Assembly: GCA_031761405.1 (NCBI GenBank) | Contig: JASEVX010000001.1 | Span: 196,743,706-196,807,705, forward strand | DNA length: 64,000 nt | Origin: Serripes groenlandicus | Lineage: Eukaryota > Mollusca > Bivalvia > Cardiida > Cardiidae | Direction of reading: 5' to 3' | Shown here: positions 54,060 through 64,000 of the stretch, one piece after another | Layout: each line of letters starts with the position of its first letter | Position numbering within the stretch: position 1 is the first letter of the stretch | Notes under the pieces: model-generated | Databases searched by the model: none | Told to the model about the DNA's origin: nothing | Seen by the model: the letters and a program-made list of their open reading frames with translations, nothing else | Position numbers and translations under genes: made by a program

Positions 54060-55735
54060 TAACCAATTAGCACATACAACAAAACTGCAGCAGACGAATT
54101 TGAAAACATATAGTCAAAAATATGAAAAATCTGTATAAATCAAAATATAATCATTGAAAAGAATTAAAAATATTGTGGCAAAAGGTGAATTGCTCATCAT
54201 GAGCCTTTATAATTATTTTTGTGAGGTCAAAAACTAGGTTACAAGGTCAAATTGATGGAAAGTCTTGTGAACACTCTAGAGGCTGCATTCTAAACATGAA
54301 CATGTAGAAACTTTGTCAGAGTAGTTGTCTTGATGATTTCTAGGCTGTTTTTAGCTCAACAGAGTACAAAGTGCTCAAGGTGAGTTTTTGTGAATCCGTC
54401 ATTCATCGTCCGTAGTTTGTTGTCAACATTTGCTTGTTAACACTCTACAGGCAACATTTTGCGTCCAATCTTCATGAAAGTTTATCAGCACATACATCTC
54501 TATCAAATCTAGGTCAAGTTCGAAACTAGGCCTAGACCGAATATAGGTCATATCAGATCAAAAACTAGGTCACTTGGCCAAATTGAAGGAAAATCTTGTT
54601 AACACGCTGAAAGCCATGTTTTTAATGTAAACATGTTGAAACTTTACTAGCATGTTTGTCTTGATGATGTCTAGGCTAAGTTTAAATATGGGTTATGTCC
54701 GGTCAAAAACAAGGTCACTAGGCCAAATTTGAGAAAAATCTTGTTAACACTCAGAGCCCCAGATAAGGGGCGTTTTGCATGTTCTTAAAACCTTATTTGA
54801 CCCTTTAACCCTATGTTGTGGGTACTCAAAAGAATCGTTCCATTAAAACTCTTCTTGTCCAAAAGTACCGGTCTGACTTAATAATTATTTGGCACAAATG
54901 TTCCTTAGGAGACCCTTTACCAAGATTGTTCAAATTATTACGATCCTTTGTAAAATATGGCCAACAGGGGGCGGAGCTTGTTTTCGAAAAAATGTGCATT
55001 GTAAAAACTTTGAAAGTCTTCTTGTTCAAAAGTACTGGACAGAAGTCAAAATAATCTGGCACAAATGTTCCTTGAGGGACCCTCTACCAAAATTGTTCAA
55101 ATTATTTGGATCCGATAAAAAACATGGCCTCTAGGGGTGGGGCTTGTTTTCCTTATATGTGCATTGTAAACACTTTAAAGATCTTCTTGTCCGAAAGTAT
55201 TGGCCCGATTTAAAAATAATGTGGCACAAATGTTTCTTGAGGGACCCTCTACCAAGATTGTTCAAATTATTCCTGATCCGTTAAAAAACATGGCATCTAG
55301 GGTGTGGGGCTTGTTTTCCTTATTTGTGCATTGTAAAAACTTTAAATATCTTCTTGTCCAAAAGCACTGGCCCGAATAAAAATAATCTGGCACAAATATT
55401 CCGTGAGGAACCCTCTACCAAGATTGTTCAAATTATTTGGATCCAATGAAAATGTGGCCTCTGGGAGGCAGTGTTTGTTTTCCTTATTTGTGCATAATAA
55501 AAACTTTAAAAATCTTCTTGTCCGAAGTTGTGTTGAGAAGTATTAACCCTTATTTGTAACGAATCGTTAAAACTCAATAAGCTTTGTCAGAAAATGCTTC
55601 CAGTCTTGTTTAAATATAGGTCATGTTCAGTCAAAAGCTAGGTAACTAGGCCAAATTGACAGAAAAACTTTTGTGAACAATCTAGAGACCGCATTGTTTG
55701 CTTCAGCAGCTTGAAACCTTATCAGAATGGTTTTT
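54060..55735 (+). mobile_element. Decayed family A composite
   Basis: A P fragment (54060-54205) is followed by A2-type cores, a head at 54353 (AGCTCAACAGAGTACAAAG) and 54800-55540 cores with CCTCTACCAAGATTGTTCAAA and GGCACAAATGTTCC. The array appears broken by C3 at 55736. No exon is seen. Confidence 0.6.
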
Positions 55736-57647
55736 AGCTCGACTATTCAAAGAATATGAAAGCTATACTACTCACCCTGGCGTCGGCGTTGGCGTCGGCG
55801 TCCACGTCACACTTTGGTTAAGGTTTTGCATGCAAGTTCTTAAATACTACATGTATTGCATTGAAACTTTCTACAACCCTACCAAACTATCACACCAATG
55901 TAGATTATCAAGTTAGATAACTCTATCCTGCATTTTATGCAAGTTATGGCACTTTTTTACTTAGAAATTCTGGTTAAAGTTTTGCGTGCAACTAAAGTAA
56001 GAGTCCATATCTCAGTATTTAATTGATGCATTGCATTGAAACTTTATACAGCACTACCCAACTATCACACCTATGTAGATTTTCAAGTTAGATAACTCTA
56101 TCCTGCATTTTATGCAAGTTTTGGCCCTTTTTTTACTTAGAAATTCTGGTTAAAGTTTTGCGTGCAACTAAATTAAGAGTCCATATCTCAGTATTTACTT
56201 GATGCATTGCATTGAAACTTTCTACAACCCTACCCAACTATCACACATGTGTAGATTATCATCTAAGATAACTCTATCCTGCATTTTATGAAAGTTATGG
56301 CCCTTTTTTTACTTAGAAATTCTGGTTAAAGTTTTGCATGCAACTAAATGAAGAGTCCATATCTAAGTATATACTTGATGCATTGCATTGAACCTTTATA
56401 CAACCCTACCGAACTATTACACCTATGTAGATTAACAAGTTAGATAACTCTATCCTGCATTTTAGGCAAGTTATGGCCATTTTTTTTACTTAGAAATTCT
56501 GGTTAAAGTTTTGCGTGCAACTACATTAAGAGTCCATATCTCAGTATTTACTTGATGCATTGCATTGAAACTTTCTACAACCCTACCCAACTATTACACC
56601 TGTGTAGATTATCAAGTATGATAAATCTATTCTGCATTTTATGCAAGTTATGGCCCTTTTTTTACTTAGAAATACTGGTTAAAGATTTGCGTGCAACTAA
56701 ATTAAGAGTCCACGTCTCAATTTATACTTGATGCATTGCATTGAACCTTTATACAACCCTACCCAACTATCACACCTATGTAGATTATCAAGTTAGATAA
56801 CTCTATCCTGCATTTTATGCAAGTTATGGCATTTTTTTACTTAGAAATTCTGGTTAAAGTTTTGCGTGCAACTAAATTAAGAGTCCATATCTCAGTATTT
56901 ACTTGATGCATTGCATTGAAACTTTCTACAACTCTACCCAACTATCACACCTGTGTAGATGATCAAGTATGATAACTCTATCCTGCATTTTATGCAAGTT
57001 ATGGCCCTTTTGGACTTATAAATTCTTAAAGTTTTGCATGCAACTACATAAAGAGACCATCTCTTAGTAACTACTTGATGCATTGCATTGAAACTTTATA
57101 CAGCCCTTACCAATCATTACATCTATGTAAACAATCAAGTATGATTACTATATCCAGCATTTTATGCATTTTATGCAAGTTATGGACCTTTTTGGACTTA
57201 GAAATTCTGGTTAAAGTTTTGCAACTACATTTAGAGTGTAATCTCAGTAACAACTTGAAAAATTGTATTGAAACTTTATACAACCTTTCCCAATTGCACA
57301 ACTATAAACACAACCAATTAAGATAACTCTATCCTGTATATGGTGCAAATTGTTGCCCTTTTTTTACTTAGAAATTATGGTTAAAGGTTTGCGTGCAACT
57401 ACATTAAGAGTCCATATCTTAGTAACTACTTGATGCATTCCATTGAAAGGTTATACAACCCTATCTTACCATCACACCTATGAAAATAATCATGTTAAAT
57501 AACACTATCCTGCATATAATGCAAATTATCACCCACTAAGAAATTGTGGTTAATGTTTTGCATGCAACTACATTAGAGTCCATTATCTCAGTAACTTAAA
57601 TGAGCGGTGGAATAGTTGAGCGCGCTGTCCTCCGACAGCTCTTGTTT
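55736..57647 (+). mobile_element. Family C element C3 with ~10 tandem cores
   Basis: It starts AGCTCGACTATTCAAAG and ends ATAGTTGAGCGCGCTGTCC then TCCGACAGCTCTTGTTT. Units of about 170-180 bp contain GATGCATTGCATTGAAAC, GATAACTCTATCCTGCATT and TTGCGTGCAACTAAATTAAG. Complete and well preserved. Confidence 0.85.
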
Positions 57648-57751
57648 GTCTCGCTGCGACAAAGTTGCGAAAGCGAAACTAAGGTGTTGCTATTCTGGCG
57701 ACGGAGACTTCAAACATTTACGTCTACCTCAACGTTAAAGTTAAGCTTTTT

Positions 57752-59187
57752 AGCTCACCTGAGCTTTGCTCAAGGTGAGTTATTGTGATCGCCTTTTGTC
57801 CGGCGTCCGTCGTCCGTCATGCGTCGTCCGTCGTGCGTCGTGCGTCAACTTCTTCTCCTCAGTAACCAGTGGGTCAATTGGGATGAAACTTCACAGAAAG
57901 CATCCTCTCATTGACCTCACCAGAATTCCTTCAAATTTTTGGGATCCATGCAAAATTCTGGTTTCCATGGCAACGAAACCGAAAAAACTTCAAAATTCTT
58001 CTTCTCCCAAATTGGTTGGCAGATTTTCAAATAATTTTGTAGAAATGTTCCTTGGATGACCCTCTATCAGATTCCTTCAAGCCGTGTTGATTGGTCGAAA
58101 AACATGGCCACCAGGGGGGGCGGGGCTATTTTGCCTTATATGGCTATAGTGAAAACTTAAAAAATCTTCTCCTCCGAAAGTGTAAGGCCGATTTTCAAAT
58201 AATTTTGTAGAAATGTTCCTTGGGTGACCCTCTATCAGATTCCTTCAAGCCATGTTGATTGGTCGAAAAACATGGCCGCCAGGGGGGGCGGGGCTATTTT
58301 GCCTTATATGGCTATAGTGCAAACTTAAAAAATCTTCTTCTCCAAAAGTGTCAGGCCGATTTTCAAATAATTTTGTAGAAATGTTCCTTGGGTAATCCTC
58401 TATCAGATTCCTTCAAGCCATGTTGATTGGTCAAAAAACATGGCCGCCAGGGGGCGGGGCTATTTTGCCTTATATGGCCAAAGTGAAAACTTAAAAAATC
58501 TTCAACATCTTCTCCTCAGTAACCAGTGGGTCAATTGGGATGAAACTTCACAGAAAGCATCCTCTCATTGACCTCACCAGAATTCCTTCAAATTTTTGGG
58601 ATCCATGCAAAATTCTGGTTTCCATGGCAACGCAACCGAAAAAACTTCAAAATTCTTCTTCTCCCAAATTGGTTGGCAGATTTTCAAATAATTTTGTAGA
58701 AATGTTTCTTAAGTGACCCTCTATCAGATTCCTTCAAGCCATGTTGATTGGTCGAAAAACATGGCCGCCATGGGGGGGGCGGGGCTATTTTGCCTTATAT
58801 GGCTATAGTGCAAACTTAAAAAATCTTCTTCTCCAAAAGTGTCGGCCCGATTTTCAAATAATTTTGTAGAAATGTTCCTTGGATGACCCACTTTCAGATT
58901 CCTTCAAGCCATGTTGATTGGTAAAAAAACATGGCCGCCAGTAGGCAGGGCTATTTTGCATTATATGGCTATAGTGAAAACTTAAAAAATCTTCTCCTCC
59001 AAAAGTATCTGGCCGACTTTCAAATAATTTTGTAGAAATGTTCCTAGGGTGACCCTCTATCAGATTCCTTCAAGCCAAGTTGATTGGTCCGAAACTGGCT
59101 GCCAGGGGGCGAGGCTTATATAGCTAAAGTGAAACAAAAATAAAAAATCAGGTGAGCGATTCAAGGGCCATCATGGCCCTCTTGTTT
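57752..59187 (+). mobile_element. Family A element A7 with duplicated head block
   Basis: The head is AGCTCACCTGAGCTTTGC. The block TCCTCAGTAACCAGTGGGTC to AATTGGTTGGCAGATTTTC occurs at 57855 and again at 58511, so about 650 bp were duplicated internally. Cores are of the 155-bp type. The end is CAGGTGAGCGATTCAAGGGCC then ATCATGGCCCTCTTGTTT. Confidence 0.85.
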
Positions 59188-59397
59188 AACTTTTCTGAAT
59201 AAGTGCTGGTACTAGGGCTTTCATATTTGGAATACAGTTACATCTTATATCCTTCTTTTTGGTAGATTGATTTCAAATTGTGCTCACATATTTCATAAAT
59301 AAAGTACTTCAACATATCGAACAGGTTTTTGAGTCAAACATTTGGATTTTTTTCTTTTTCATTTGCGGTTAGCTCTACAATAAAGTTTCATTTTTTT

Positions 59398-60180
59398 AGC
59401 TCACCTGAGCACAAAGTGCTCAAGGTGATTTATTGTGATTGCCTTTTGTCCGATATCCGTTAGCATCTACTCAAAAGAGGACAAATTAACTAAAACTTAA
59501 AAAATCTTCTTGTCTGAAAGTAGAAGGGCCATGCCGTTGATATTTGGTACTTAGTATTATCTAGTGGACCTCTACCAAGATTGTCCAAATTACAGCCCTG
59601 GGGTAAAAAATGACCCCACCCCGGGGGTCACTTGCTTTACATAGACTCTTATAGGGAAAAAACTTTAAAAATCTTCTAGTCTAAAAGGAGAAGGCCCAGG
59701 CCTTTGATATTTGGTATGTAGCTTCATCTATTGAACCTCTACCCATCTTCTTCAAATTATAGCCCTTTGGTCAAAAATAGATCCACCTCAGGGGTCACTT
59801 GTTTTACGAAGACCTGTATAGGGAGAAAACTTAAAAATCTTCTTGTCTGAAGTTAGAATGTCCAGACTTTTGATTTTGGTAAGTAGCTTCATCTAGTTGA
59901 CCTCTACCAAGATTGGTCAAATTATAGCCCTGGGGTTAAAAATGGCCCCATCCAGGGTCACATGTTTTACATAATGTTATACTTGTATAGAGACAAACTT
60001 TAAAAAATCTTGTCTAAAAGTTGATATTTGAAATCTTAACATCATCTAGTGGACCTAGCTCTATCAAGATTGTTCAAAAATGGCCCCACCCTGGGGATCA
60101 CTTGTTTTACATAGACTTGTTTAGGTAAACACTTTAAAAATATTCAGGTGATTAATTTAGGGCCATCTTGGCCCTCTTGT
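59398..60180 (+). mobile_element. Family A element A8 with a different core
   Basis: The head is AGCTCACCTGAGCACAAAG and the end CAGGTGATTAATTTAGGGCC then ATCTTGGCCCTCTTGTT. Cores contain CTTCATCTAGTTGACC and AAATTATAGCCCTGGGG, as at 3146-3698. Family A ends thus enclose at least three unrelated cores. Confidence 0.8.
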
Positions 60181-60277
60181 TGAACTTTGCGTTTAGCCAA
60201 TAAATAAATTGTTTATTTGAACTTGGCATTCAGCTTGATTGTTTTTTTTTTGTTTTTTTAAATTTTCTTGTATTTTT

Positions 60278-61932
60278 AGCTCACCTATGCACGAAGTGCA
60301 AGGTGAGCTATTGGGATCACATTTTGTCCGGCGTCTGTCCGTTGTGCGTCGTGCGTCGTCAACATTTGAGCTTGTTAACACTCTACAGGCTACATTTTGC
60401 ATCCAATCTTCATGAAAGTTTATCAGAACGTTCATCTCCATAAAATCTTGGACAAGTTTGAAACTGGGCCATATGAGGTCAAAAACTAGGTCACTAGGTT
60501 GAATTGAAGGGAAATCTTGTTAACACTCTGGAGGCCACATTTTCAACTTGAGCTCCCCAGTCGCGGTACTGCGGTCATGGTGGAGTGCCCTTGGGCAAGG
60601 CACATTTTCTAGCCTAGAACTGGTTTGTTTACCCAGGGATCATGAATAATTAAATTTAATTGCGCGCTAAATGACCTTAGCTGTCGATGCGCCATGAAAC
60701 AATATACATTCATTTATTCATTCAACTTAAGCATGTTGAAACTTTATCAGAATGTTTGTCTTAATGATATGTAGGTCAAGTTCGAACATGGGTCACGTCG
60801 GGTCAAAAAGTAGGTCACTAGGTCAAATTGAAGGAAAATCTTGTTAACACTCCAGAGGCCGCAATTTTTGCTTAAGCAGTTTGAAATTTTGTCAGAATGT
60901 TTGTCTTAAAAATATCTAGGTCAAGTTCGAATATGGGTTATGCCGGGTCAAAAACTAGGTCACTAGGTTAAATTGAAGGAAAATCTTGTTAACACTTTGG
61001 ATGCCGCATTTTTTGCTTCAGCAACTTAAAATTTGGTCAGAATGTTTGTCTTAAAGATATCTAGGTCAAGTTCAAATATGGGTCAGAAACTAGGCCAAAT
61101 TGAGGGAAAATCTTGTTAACTCTGTAGAAGCCGCATATTTTGCTTCAGCGGCTTGAAATTTCAGAATGTTGAGCTGAATAATATCTAGGCCAAGTTCGAA
61201 TATGGGTCATGCCGGGTCAAAAACTAGATCACTAGGCCAAATTGAAGGAAAATCTTGTTAACACTTTGGATGCCGCATTTTTTGCTTCAGCAGCTTGAAA
61301 TTTTGTCGGAATGTTTGTCTAAATGATATCTAGGCCAAGTTCGGATATGGGTCATGCCGGGTTAAAAACTAGGTCACTAGGCCAAATTGAAGGGTAATCT
61401 TGTTAACACTCTGGATACTGCATTTTTAATTTCAGCATGATGAAACTTTATCTGAATGTTTTTCTTGATGATATGTAGGCCAAGTTCGAATATGGGTCAT
61501 GCTGGGTCAAAAACTAGGTCACTAGATCAAATTGAAGGAAAATCTTGTGAACACTTTGGATGCCACATGTTTTGCTTCAGCAGCTTGAAATTTGGTCAGA
61601 ATGTTTGTCTGAATTATATCTAGGTCAAGTTCGAATATGGGTCATATTGGATCAGAATCTAGGTCAATAAAGAAAAATATTGTTCAAATTCCGGAGGCCG
61701 CATTTTTACTTTGAGCAAGTTGAAACGTCAGAATGTTGTCTTGATGATATCTAGTCCATGTTGGAATATGGGTCATATCAGGTAAAAAAATTATTGATCA
61801 CTAGGCCAAATGAAGGAAAATATTATTAGCACTGTGGAGGCTGCATTCAGAATAATTGTCTTGATGTGTTTTGCATTGCAGTACATTGTATAATTAAGGT
61901 GAGCGATCCAGGGCCATCATGGCCCTCTTGTT
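60278..61932 (+). mobile_element. Family A element A9 with DR2-bearing cores
   Basis: The head is AGCTCACCTATGCACGAAG and the end AGGTGAGCGATCCAGGGCC then ATCATGGCCCTCTTGTTT. Nine or so units carry GAAAATCTTGTTAACAC and AGGTCACTAGGTCA (for example 60812-60825). A SINE S2 piece is inserted at 60555-60723. Confidence 0.85.
60555..60723 (+). mobile_element. 5'-truncated SINE, family S2
   Basis: It matches the body and tail of the copy at 51988, from CCCAGTCGCGGTACTGCGG to CATTCATTTATTCATTC. The tRNA-like head is absent. The surrounding A9 core reads TTTTCAACTTGAGC before and TTCAACTTAAGCATG after, which gives a probable target duplication TTCAACTT(G/A)AGC. Confidence 0.8.
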
Positions 61933-62434
61933 TAACTTTGCATTGCATTATTGTATGGTGTAGCTTATGTGTGTTATCTATTTGAACTCTTGTGGATTTT
62001 GAACGATAAAGGTTGTTATTTAACTTTTTGTCTTTTACACTTGCATTGATAGTCAAAGCGGGGAACAGCGAGACATTTAATTATGCGTAATTCTTGTTTA
62101 ATGATATCTAGGCCAAGTTTGAAAATGGGTCATCTACAGCAGGCAACTTTTTAAAACATTGTGGCAAAAATGAAAATTGCTTTAAATCTCTCCTTCTTGT
62201 CTCAAGGGGTTAAACAAAACCAAAATAAACTTTAAAAATGATAGTAGTGGCTTGCCCTCTTTTGTGCTCAGGTTTGTCGGGTTAGCATTGACTTGCTGGT
62301 GTTGGGATAAATAGACCAGTAGTTGTGTTAACTTACCCGGGAAAGGCCATGATATAACAAACAATTGTTGAAAGCAGCGTAAAACACCAAACAAACAAAA
62401 TCAAAATACTTTTATATCCTGTATATTGTTTCAG
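61933..62434. other. Intron with SINE S3 tail
   Basis: At 62220-62400 the S3 body and tail (AAAATGATAGTAGTGGC; GACTTGCTGGTGTTGGGAT; GAAAGCAGCGTAAAACACC) occur without the tRNA-like head. The region ends at ATATTGTTTCAG. Confidence 0.6.
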
Positions 62435-63209
62435 CCGTATGATCCTTTTTCTCCTACAGGAAGAGGATACGATATTCAAGCAGCCTTATCGGCCATGTTG
62501 GGACTTTACCCTGATGAACTGAACAAACAATCAAAAGATACAACTGGTAATACCCTGTCTGAAAAAGAAGCTGAGATTGAAAAAGATTTGTATGAAGCAA
62601 AAGAAAAGGGTAGAGAGTTTGAAGGAAAGTTTAAAGAACAACAGGAAATTGGGCATGAACCAGAAAAACAGTCAGAAAATTCTTTTGAGGATCAGAAAGA
62701 TATAATACAAGCACAAGAGAAAGCGTGTGAGATGCTTGAAAAAGAACAAATAAATAATGACTGCACACCTCTAAATGATTTCCTTCCTGTTCAAGAAAAA
62801 GTTGTCAGCTTGGCTGAAGAAGTTTTTCTAAGCGAAGTTGAAGGTAAGGGCACTGAAGAGCTCTCTAAGGAAGTCAAAGAAATTGGGATAAACTGCAAAC
62901 CTGACCTTTCTTGTAATGGTTTTGAAGAAGAAATAGACAATACAAAGACTCATGAAGCTTTTGATACTGAAGATATTGAAGATAAAGATATCGCAAACAA
63001 AACCAAAGAGAATGTTATATTTGCTGAATGTTATGAGGTTACTGTTTGTGAAGTTGGCAAAGCAAAAATTAAAGCCGGTTCAGATGAATTTGCTGACAAA
63101 CCAAGCACAGAAAGGCGAACGAAAAGTAAGAGAAACAGAAAAAAGCTCATGAATATTGAGAATCTGAAGGTAGAGCTGGAGATGAAGAAACAACTAGATA
63201 GAATTGAAG
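62435..63209 (+). CDS. Large Lys/Glu-rich exon, intact
   Basis: The exon is 775 nt between GTATATTGTTTCAG and GTAAGCCA, in at phase 0 and out at phase 1, open for 258 codons. It starts PYDPFSPTGRGYDIQAALS then AMLGLYPDELNKQSKD. A highly charged, probably helical or coiled-coil region follows (EKEAEIEKDLYEAKEKGRE; EKACEMLEKEQINND). It ends with a basic cluster and helix (RRTKSKRNRKKLMNIENL, KVELEMKKQLDRIE). No catalytic domain is seen. The Lys/Glu bias matches the exon at 45289, supporting one gene. The basic cluster could be a nuclear localisation signal (inference). The gene continues beyond 63209. Confidence 0.8.
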
Positions 63210-64000
63210 GTAAGCCAGTCAACATTGTTGTTTACATAAGTATGGAGACAAGGCTCCTGAATGTTTAGCTCATCTCTTTTCCGAAGACGTCATCACAAAA
63301 CTAACCTTACCTCATAACTCAAAAACCTTTTATCATTTTCAAATGAAACTAGATACACATGTTGCTAGGAACAATACGCATGTCTATACTAAGTCACATA
63401 ACTCTGGCTTTAATCAAAATTGAGTAATGCCCCTTTTTTGACTTAGAAAAAAACAGACGCTCTTGTTTAAATCTCAAATTGTTCTGTAAATATCTTGCCA
63501 TAATTAATTTGTGTCTATCGGAACTGCTGCTTACTGGTTCCCAAAACTTACAACACACTGAAAGTAGAAGTCGGGATAAGAAGAAAGTGTCAATATGCTT
63601 TTCAGTTAATGAGAACACTCAATGGTTAATAAGCTAGCATTTAGAAAAGGTCACCAATTACCCACAGATTGTTACATAGTCTGACAGTTAACTTGATACA
63701 GTTGATTGGACTGATTTATTGAGTATGGGTCACCCTATAGGTGACTGTCAAAGGGTATCATAATGTGTATTAACAACCATTTTAACATTTTTTCGTAACA
63801 TATACGGCTGGAATTAGCAAAATTTATGAAAATAGCAAGAGTTTGATTCTTTATCAGGTTTATGATTGAATTCTGTTTTGCATGTTTAAAATCAGTAAAA
63901 CCGGCATATTTTTTTATTTCCTTATTCCAACATTTTCATACCTGCAGACATATATTAAGCAGGTCAATTTAGACTTTTGAGAAATTGTTCATAATGAGCA
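63210..64000. other. Intron to window end
   Basis: A short truncated element at about 63264-63477 (TTAGCTCATCTCTTTTCC ... ACAGACGCTCTTGTTT) and a P fragment at the very end (GAAATTGTTCATAATGAGC) are present. A CCTGCAG at 63941-63947 could be an acceptor, but the following phase 1 frame stops at once. Confidence 0.45.

Noticed and set aside
63947..63962. Short exon after CCTGCAG near the window end
   Set aside because: The frame required by the phase 1 exit at 63209 gives TAA within four codons.

Overview
The window looks like nuclear DNA of a bivalve mollusc, probably a venerid-type clam. It is AT-rich and intron-dominated, with short exons bounded by AG/GT sites. It is packed with repeat families that I associate with bivalve genomes: elements that begin AGCTCACCT and end CCCTCTTGTTT, and tRNA-derived SINEs carrying a GGGGTTTAACGCCG tail. 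No operon, rRNA gene, functional tRNA gene, CRISPR array or autonomous transposon protein was seen. Species assignment is inference.

Three sets of plus-strand exons can be supported. (1) At 1.2-42.6 kb lies a decaying gene built from ephrin-receptor-like (GCC2/GCC3, TNFR-like) cysteine modules. Modules start at 1192, 5328, 11164, 12171, 14629 and 20614. A von Willebrand A fragment (32295) and a possible terminal exon (42506) follow. The architecture recalls SVEP1/SCUBE-type extracellular proteins. Four of the modules carry stops or frameshifts. Most modules are phase 1-1, so dead ones could be skipped without losing frame. (2) Inside the 11.5-kb intron between 20778 and 32295 is a BEN-domain gene relic. 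It has an exon at 25373-25510 and a terminal exon at 28643-29027 with a nonsense codon and a homopolymer frameshift. (3) At 45.3-63.2 kb is a Lys/Glu-rich multi-exon gene (45289, 47443, 47824, 52942, 53996, 62435) whose splice phases chain correctly through five exons. Its first large exon contains two +1 frameshifts. The gene runs out of the window.

The rest is mostly non-autonomous mobile DNA. At least nine sequence families (named A to I here, with J and K as relatives) share one plan: a 5' end at a T-run, a short subterminal inverted repeat, a 100-170 bp core repeated in tandem, the complementary inverted repeat, usually a small hairpin, and a 3' end near CTCTTGTTT. This matches Helentron-associated elements (HINE/'pearl'-like). 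Several sit inside other repeats, so their empty sites can be read: they insert inside T-runs with no obvious target duplication. All copies recognised point the same way as the genes. A palindromic hairpin element (P, about 220 bp) occurs more than 20 times. There are three SINE families, one non-autonomous hAT-like element and several mini- or macrosatellites.

The most notable signal is regulatory. Several unrelated element families carry arrays of AGGTCA nuclear-receptor half-sites in canonical spacings. One element has seven exact copies of a palindromic oestrogen-response-type element. Others carry DR1, DR1-DR1 or DR2 arrangements in successive core repeats.
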